From: JAICWP01 sp035252015
Lineage (GTDB): Bacteria > Acidobacteriota > Terriglobia > Terriglobales > Acidobacteriaceae
DNA length: 11,919 nt
Direction: 5' to 3'
NCBI GenBank assembly: GCA_035252015.1
Contig: DATFDP010000271.1
Span: forward strand, 1 to 11,919
The notes under the pieces were generated by a model. That model worked only from the letters and a program-made list of their open reading frames with translations, made no database searches and was not told the DNA's origin. This document shows positions 8,850 through 11,919 of the stretch, in pieces (within the stretch, counting starts at the first letter, position 1; every line of letters begins with the position of its first letter). The translations under genes and the position numbers were made by a program.

Positions 8850-9308
8850 CTATAAATAGTTGATTGTAATCTTCAGCACCGTGGGGTTGCTCGAATGCTG
8901 GAACGCGGCGGAGGAAAATGTGGGAAGCCCGAAGTGGCCCTTTGCGTCGTACGACGCCCCTACGCCCTCGCGCGGGATTCCGAGGAAGTTGGTGTCCAAT
9001 TTGCCGTTTAAATTCTCGTCATGAAAAACCGAGACCGCATAGGTCCCGGGCGGGACATCTTGAAATTCGCACATTGCGTGTCTGTCCGCGATCGAGGATT
9101 TGGCATGGGCGACTGCTCTGTCCGCCTTCTTCGGAAAATCGGCAGCCGATGAAAACAACCCACAGAGAACTTGTCCGCGATCGCTGCGCAGCCCTTCGAT
9201 GCCAACGTGAATTACATTGGCTTGCCACCCGGTGGACTGCGCCAGAACGTTAATGACGAACAATAAAATGCCAATTGCAGGCGCGATACGAATCGACCTT
9301 GTTCTCAC
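8850..9308 (-). CDS. secreted DUF2141 domain protein, 152 aa
   Basis: An exported protein of the DUF2141 family, of unknown function. The GTG at 9308 is chosen because AAAGGAGG (9314-9321) precedes it by five bases and the product then starts with a textbook signal peptide: basic RTRSIR, hydrophobic core IAPAIGILLFVINVLA, probable cut after Ala23. Upstream TTG 9347 would add a polar extension before the signal. The mature part carries the family hallmarks: VGIEGLRSDRGQVLCGLFSS, FQDVPPGTYAVSVFHDENLNGKLDTNFLGIPREGVGAS, and a closing ITINYL strand. The D-E-N-x-N-G-K-L-D loop looks like a metal-binding turn, but that is inference. It is the middle gene of a three-gene minus-strand operon, 61 bases after the first gene. 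Confidence 0.9.
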   Translation of the reverse strand: MRTRSIRIAPAIGILLFVINVLAQSTGWQANVIHVGIEGLRSDRGQVLCGLFSSAADFPKKADRAVAHAKSSIADRHAMCEFQDVPPGTYAVSVFHDENLNGKLDTNFLGIPREGVGASYDAKGHFGLPTFSSAAFQHSSNPTVLKITINYL

Positions 9309-9349
9309 AAACACCTCCTTTGCAATGGATGAGCGGCTACTGGTCAAGC

Positions 9350-9370
9350 ACCTTCATCTCAGCTGAAGGT
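9350..9370 (-). other. hairpin between first and second operon genes
   Basis: On the minus strand, ACCTTCA-(7)-TGAAGGT forms a perfect seven-pair stem that begins inside the stop codon of the 259-aa gene and ends before the DUF2141 ribosome binding site. There is no T-run, so it may be an mRNA processing or stability element that sets gene ratios within the operon. The pairing is seen; the role is inference. Confidence 0.35.
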
Positions 9371-10149
9371 CAATTATTGGAATTGCTGGGCAACATGAAA
9401 CCCGGGAGGCGCAGTCTGTTTCCCAGCCGTCTGAACTCGGGAGTGAATTCTTCCGCAAGGTTGGTTATGGTAAGACTGCCGAATTCGATGCCCATTCGGT
9501 TGACTGCGTGAGTGGTGTCGCTATATCCACGAGGCAAATAAGCATTTCCCACAAACCCGGCGGAAGCCGAAGCCACAAAATTCGAAAGGGCCAGGGTAGT
9601 ATGGCCGGAGTCTGATTTGCCGAAGGCGGTAAACGCTATGGCATGCATTGCCCGTGTGAACGGATTAAGGCTCGAGGAACGCGAATAACGGGGGTCTTCG
9701 TGGAAAGCAGCTCCTGTAAGAAACCTGCCAGTCTGAGCAGCCGTCTGAAATGCGAGGGCGCCGCAATACAGCCTGCCAAATGCACCTGCGCCTTGACGCC
9801 AGTCCTTAGGGAAATGAGCAGGCGGTCTAGCGAGTTCGAGGGCAGACCAAAAGAGGGGGCCAACGATGGCTCCGGGTCCAAATGAGTGATAAGCGAAGTA
9901 TTCGGCCTTCGCAGCGAAGTCGGGCCGGTTGCTGCGAGGTGCATTGAATGAACTTGTCACGTCAGTGTCGTGATGAAATAAATCAGCGCCATCTTTGAGA
10001 TCAGCTGGCTTTTCACTCGGATTCTGCAGCGCAAGAGCATCCAATAAAGCATCGGGACTGATGCCGCCCACATGTGCTTCTTGCCCCTGCAGGGTGCTGC
10101 CCGAGAATAGGAATGCAATAGCAGCAACGAACCAAACGGAGAACTTCAC
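9370..10149 (-). CDS. exported protein of an acidobacterial EDPRY family, 259 aa
   Basis: Predicted secreted or envelope protein of unknown function. The GTG at 10149 is chosen because GGAGG lies five bases upstream; the product starts KFSVWFVAAIAFLFSGSTLQG, a good signal peptide with probable cleavage near residue 22. The mature N-terminal 60 residues are polar. Then comes the core: YHSFGPGAIVGPLFWSALE, WRQGAGAFGRLYCGALAFQTA, HEDPRYSRSSSLNPFTRAMHAI and ALSNFVASASAGFVGNAYLP, with small-residue-rich segments that could sit in or on a membrane. I recall similar unnamed proteins with a conserved H-E-D-P-R-Y motif from Acidobacteriota; this is from memory. It is the first gene of the operon, immediately downstream of two tandem operator palindromes. 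Confidence 0.85.
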   Translation of the reverse strand: MKFSVWFVAAIAFLFSGSTLQGQEAHVGGISPDALLDALALQNPSEKPADLKDGADLFHHDTDVTSSFNAPRSNRPDFAAKAEYFAYHSFGPGAIVGPLFWSALELARPPAHFPKDWRQGAGAFGRLYCGALAFQTAAQTGRFLTGAAFHEDPRYSRSSSLNPFTRAMHAIAFTAFGKSDSGHTTLALSNFVASASAGFVGNAYLPRGYSDTTHAVNRMGIEFGSLTITNLAEEFTPEFRRLGNRLRLPGFMLPSNSNN

Positions 10150-10162
10150 ACTAACCTCCAAC

Positions 10163-10176
10163 TGGGCATGTGCCCA
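10163..10176. promoter_or_regulatory. TetR-type operator O1
   Basis: TGGGCA-TG-TGCCCA, a perfect 6+2+6 palindrome 14 bases upstream of the GTG of the 259-aa gene. It matches two further sites in the same gap (consensus TGRGCA-NN-TGCYCA). Its centre is exactly 21 bp from that of O2, two helical turns, so two repressor dimers would sit on the same face of the DNA. Confidence 0.7.
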
Positions 10177-10183
10177 CTAGTTA

Positions 10184-10197
10184 TGAGCAGATGCTCA
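10184..10197. promoter_or_regulatory. TetR-type operator O2
   Basis: TGAGCA-GA-TGCTCA, a perfect palindrome extended by one A/T pair on each side (10183-10198). It abuts the predicted -10 element of the minus-strand operon and covers its likely transcription start, so binding here should block transcription. Only the third and twelfth bases differ from O1, symmetrically. Confidence 0.72.
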
Positions 10198-10226
10198 TCT
10201 TAGACTGCTCTGCGGCATTTGGGCAA
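10197..10226 (-). promoter_or_regulatory. predicted promoter of the three-gene operon
   Basis: On the minus strand, TTGCCC (10226-10221) and TAAGAT (10202-10197) are separated by 18 bases, a four-of-six match at each hexamer. Transcription would begin inside operator O2, giving a leader of about 40 bases before the GTG at 10149. This is the best promoter in the gap for that direction; the hexamers are moderate only. Confidence 0.5.
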
Positions 10227-10274
10227 TAGGCGCATGTGTCATATCTATCGCAAATCTACAGTCTCCATGGTAGA

Positions 10275-10304
10275 TTGGGACTAACAAAATAGTGGGCATA
10301 TGCT
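10275..10304 (+). promoter_or_regulatory. predicted tetR promoter
   Basis: TTGGGA (10275-10280) and TATGCT (10299-10304) are 18 bases apart. The -10 element lies inside operator O3, which would give autoregulation. The match to consensus is moderate. Confidence 0.35.
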
Positions 10305-10306
10305 CA
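10293..10306. promoter_or_regulatory. TetR-type operator O3
   Basis: TGGGCA-TA-TGCTCA combines the left half of O1 with the right half of O2, so it shares the same core but is one base off perfect symmetry. It lies about 84 bases upstream of the tetR start and over the likely tetR promoter. Expected effect is weaker autorepression than at the operon; that is inference. Confidence 0.62.
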
Positions 10307-10389
10307 GTGTTGGTTAAACGTAAGTAGATCCTGGAGTACTGCGATAGCTGTAGTGGAACTGCAGTGGATTGACGCTCGTGAGGGGAACG

Positions 10390-10995
10390 ATGCCCATAAT
10401 CAAAGCCGAGACTCGGCAGCTAATTCTGAATGCCGCTAAGAAAGTGGTGCAAGAGAAGGGACTGGCAGGGGCGACGACCCGTGAGATTGCCCGCGCGGGC
10501 GGGGTCGCCGACGGGACTCTGTACGTACACTTCGCCGACCGAGTGGAACTCTTTCTCGCCTTGCTGCGGCAGAGTTTGCCTCCCATGACCGGTCCGCTGC
10601 GGGAGCTCGAATATCTTGCAGGGCGAGGAACCGTGCGTGGAAACTTGGAATCGGTGGTCCGCGGCGCTCTTGCTTTTATGCACGAGATCGTCCCCCTTGC
10701 CGCTTCCTTGTTCGCTGAACCGGAGTTGCTGCAAGCGCATCAGGAGGAATTGCGACAGCGGAACGAGGGACCGCATCGTTCCATGGAGTCAGTGGAGAGC
10801 TACATTCGAGCCGAACAACGCCTCGGTCGCGTAGACAAACGAGCGAACCCGAAAATTGTGTACGTGCTGCTCTTCGGCACCTGCCTTCATCGCGTGTTCA
10901 TTTCTCATTTTCTTGGCCATGCGATTGGCCCTGCAGATGAGATCTTCGTCAAGCAGGTTGTTACAACAATGATGAACGGTTTGGGCACCGATTGA
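10390..10995 (+). CDS. TetR/AcrR-family transcriptional regulator, 201 aa
   Basis: A ligand-responsive DNA-binding dimer, usually a repressor. Residues 8-48 form the classic TetR N-terminus: TRQLILNAAKKVVQEKG, then GATTREIARAGGVADGTLYVHFADR with the helix-turn-helix at about 29-48 and the family Y-x-H-F ending. The rest (50-201) is the helical ligand-binding and dimer domain, of usual length and with no recognisable ligand signature. The ATG at 10390 is chosen because GAGG lies six bases upstream; the earlier in-frame TTG at 10369 lacks this. It is divergent from the exported-protein operon, and the shared gap holds three matching palindromes. The simplest reading is that it represses that operon and itself. 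Efflux-type TetR neighbours are absent, so the inducer may be a membrane or envelope signal. Confidence 0.93.
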   Translation: MPIIKAETRQLILNAAKKVVQEKGLAGATTREIARAGGVADGTLYVHFADRVELFLALLRQSLPPMTGPLRELEYLAGRGTVRGNLESVVRGALAFMHEIVPLAASLFAEPELLQAHQEELRQRNEGPHRSMESVESYIRAEQRLGRVDKRANPKIVYVLLFGTCLHRVFISHFLGHAIGPADEIFVKQVVTTMMNGLGTD

Positions 10996-11058
10996 GGACA
11001 GGAGAATTGATCAGCCACCCTTAGCATGGCGAAGTGTAAGAGAACGGGTAGTCAGAAA

Positions 11059-11088
11059 TTGGGCGTTTTCCGAGCGGCTTGTTATAAT
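11059..11088 (+). promoter_or_regulatory. promoter of the tRNA-Phe transcript
   Basis: TTGGGC (11059-11064), an 18-base spacer, then a perfect TATAAT (11083-11088). It is the strongest sigma-70-like promoter in the window and lies in the gap between tetR and the tRNA on the same strand. The start would be near 11095, leaving a leader of about 140 bases before the tRNA, removed by processing. The 10996-11233 gap holds no supported gene. Confidence 0.6.
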
Positions 11089-11233
11089 CGCCTTGCTCCG
11101 CACGGATCCACGAAATTGCGGCAGCTGTTTCCAGCGCCTCCTCATTGGCGTGCCGGGAAGGGCTGTAACAGTCCCGAGCTTACCCAGAACGGGCAGTTCA
11201 GGCGTGCTCGGCGAATGCGTGCCCCGCGGTAGT

Positions 11234-11309
11234 GGCCAGGTAGCTCAGGTGGTAGAGCGCAGCCCTGAAAAGGCTGGCGTCGGCGGTTCAACTCCGTCCC
11301 TGGCCACCA
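11234..11309 (+). tRNA. tRNA-Phe (anticodon GAA)
   Basis: A complete 76-base cloverleaf. The acceptor stem GGCCAGG (11234-11240) pairs with CCTGGCC (11299-11305). The D arm is GCTC/GAGC (11243-11258). The anticodon stem CAGCC/GGCTG holds the loop CTGAAAA with GAA at 11267-11269. The variable loop has five bases. The T arm GGCGG-TTCAACT-CCGTC has one G-T pair. A discriminator A and an encoded CCA follow. All stems pair without mismatch. It charges phenylalanine. Confidence 0.97.
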
Positions 11310-11682
11310 TTAAATCAACAGCTTACAAGCCTTCCAGTCCCACCTTCTGGCCGCAATTGGCCGCAAAAAAATCTCGGCCGCCGGCGTCTGTCTCTTCCAA
11401 AAACGCCGAGGCGCCGCCCATGACCGGTGCCACCGCCATGCACGCCGCTGCACTCGATGTCGAGGAGTACGTCTGCGCCGAAACGATTCGCCGTATCGCT
11501 GTCGTTCCCCAGACCTTGTCCAACTGGTGGCGGAGGCCGCCCTGGCCATTGAGAGCGGCTGCGATTCCAACGCTTTCGTGGTCCAGCTCGCAGCAACTGG
11601 TGCGGCGCGGCGACCGGCTAGTCCCCGAGGCTGCGATGCTCGGCGTGATCTACAGATAATCAGGAGAGGACACACTGCCCGC
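11310..11682. other. post-tRNA stretch of uncertain coding content
   Basis: No gene can be called with confidence. Coding-like signal appears in several frames in turn. On the plus strand a frame from ATG 11420 to TAA 11659 starts well (MTGATAMHAAALDVEEYVCA) but becomes unnatural (WWRRPPWPL) at about 11524, where another frame (QLVAEAALAIESGCDSNAFV) takes over. On the minus strand a frame open from 11649 to a TAA at 11325-11323 also has natural composition, ending GCGQ-like in QKVGLEGL 14 bases from the tRNA. This may be a decayed or frameshifted gene of an element inserted at the tRNA. Confidence 0.35.
11348..11367. repeat. tandem 10-bp direct repeat after the tRNA
   Basis: TGGCCGCAAT followed at once by TGGCCGCAAA, starting 39 bases after the tRNA end. 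Short tandem repeats beside a tRNA are common as integrase arm-binding sites in integrated elements; here no integrase is in view, so this role is only a possibility. Confidence 0.4.
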
Positions 11683-11919
11683 ATGATCACCAACAGCGTC
11701 AGACGGAAGCCACAGCCGCGCAAGCAGCGGAGCACCCTCGACATCCAGCAGGTGCTTGATGACCTGGATGCCGTGCTCGAGTCCTCGCACCTGCTGGGCA
11801 AGGGCCAACCCCGCGGGAGTGCGCAAGCCACGGCGCGCCGTGGCGAGAAATTGGAGGAAAGCACATTGAGCAGCGTCGCGGAAGATAGGACGGCTGCACT
11901 GGACTCGCTCACACGCAAG
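11683..11919 (+). CDS. partial hypothetical protein running off the right edge
   Basis: An ATG at 11683 opens a frame with no stop to the window end (79 codons). The product starts basic (MITNSVRRKPQPRKQRS), then has an amphipathic acidic helix (TLDIQQVLDDLDAVLESSHLLGKG) and a polar Glu/Ser/Arg-rich tail. Of the six frames this one has the most protein-like composition; the opposite frames are Ser/Arg/Cys-rich shadows. An AGGAGAGG lies upstream but about 14 bases from the ATG, further than usual, so the start is uncertain. No family is recognised. It may belong to an element integrated at the tRNA. Confidence 0.4.
   Translation, partial: MITNSVRRKPQPRKQRSTLDIQQVLDDLDAVLESSHLLGKGQPRGSAQATARRGEKLEESTLSSVAEDRTAALDSLTRK

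Noticed and set aside
11026..11232. Small plus-strand frame between tetR and the tRNA
   Set aside because: It overlaps the strong TTGGGC-18-TATAAT promoter and reads into the tRNA leader; no ribosome binding site and Arg-rich composition.
11093..11659. Plus-strand frame of 188 codons as a single gene
   Set aside because: It runs straight through the complete tRNA-Phe gene, so its first part cannot be coding; only a part after 11310 could be, and that part is uncertain.
11310..11918. Minus-strand frame of 202 codons
   Set aside because: Extremely Ser/Arg/Cys/Ala-rich with no recognised motif; better protein-like frames exist on both strands in this stretch.

Overview
The window most likely comes from an Acidobacteriota chromosome. 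The grounds are an Oar-like TonB-dependent receptor of the large CarboxypepD_reg/plug/barrel type ending in FGLKLIW, an exported protein with the EDPRY...R..HA signature that I associate with acidobacterial genomes, a divergent imidazolonepropionase with an HVCQ motif, and paired GC-rich palindromes of the GGCTT(C)AGCC / GGGCTTTAGCCC type. Coding DNA is moderately GC-rich. Taxonomy is inference; no marker gene such as rRNA is present.

Layout from left to right. (1) 1-2993: 3' portion of an outer-membrane TonB-dependent receptor whose 5' end lies outside the window. It is followed by a small helical protein of unknown function (3081-3437), whose Shine-Dalgarno sequence can pair with an upstream CCCCTTA. 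(2) 3438-4669: an accessory-looking, partly A/T-rich stretch with two small minus-strand genes, a 76-aa orphan and a 92-aa excisionase/MerR-type helix-turn-helix protein, separated by gene-poor DNA with several hairpins. (3) 4670-8112: part of a histidine-utilisation (hut) operon on the plus strand: urocanate hydratase (hutU), a 100-aa DUF6968-like protein, a palindromic intergenic repeat, then imidazolonepropionase (hutI). HutU converts urocanate to imidazolonepropionate and HutI opens the ring to formiminoglutamate. hutH and the formiminoglutamate-processing genes are not in the window. (4) 8153-10149: a convergent three-gene minus-strand operon (exported protein, DUF2141 protein, six-helix membrane protein). 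(5) 10390-10995: a divergent TetR-family regulator. The 240-bp gap between it and the operon holds three copies of a 14-bp palindrome, TGRGCA-NN-TGCYCA. Two are spaced exactly 21 bp over the predicted operon promoter and one lies on the likely tetR promoter. (6) 11059-11309: a consensus-like promoter and tRNA-Phe(GAA) with encoded CCA. (7) 11310-11919: DNA of uncertain coding content with a tandem 10-bp repeat just after the tRNA, shifting coding-like frames, and a partial ORF leaving the right edge. This could be the start of an element integrated at the tRNA.

The most coherent candidate for a new system is the TetR-controlled cell-envelope module (4)+(5). One regulator and three matching operators appear to control a co-oriented set of an exported protein, a secreted DUF2141 protein and an integral membrane protein. 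None of the three has a known function.
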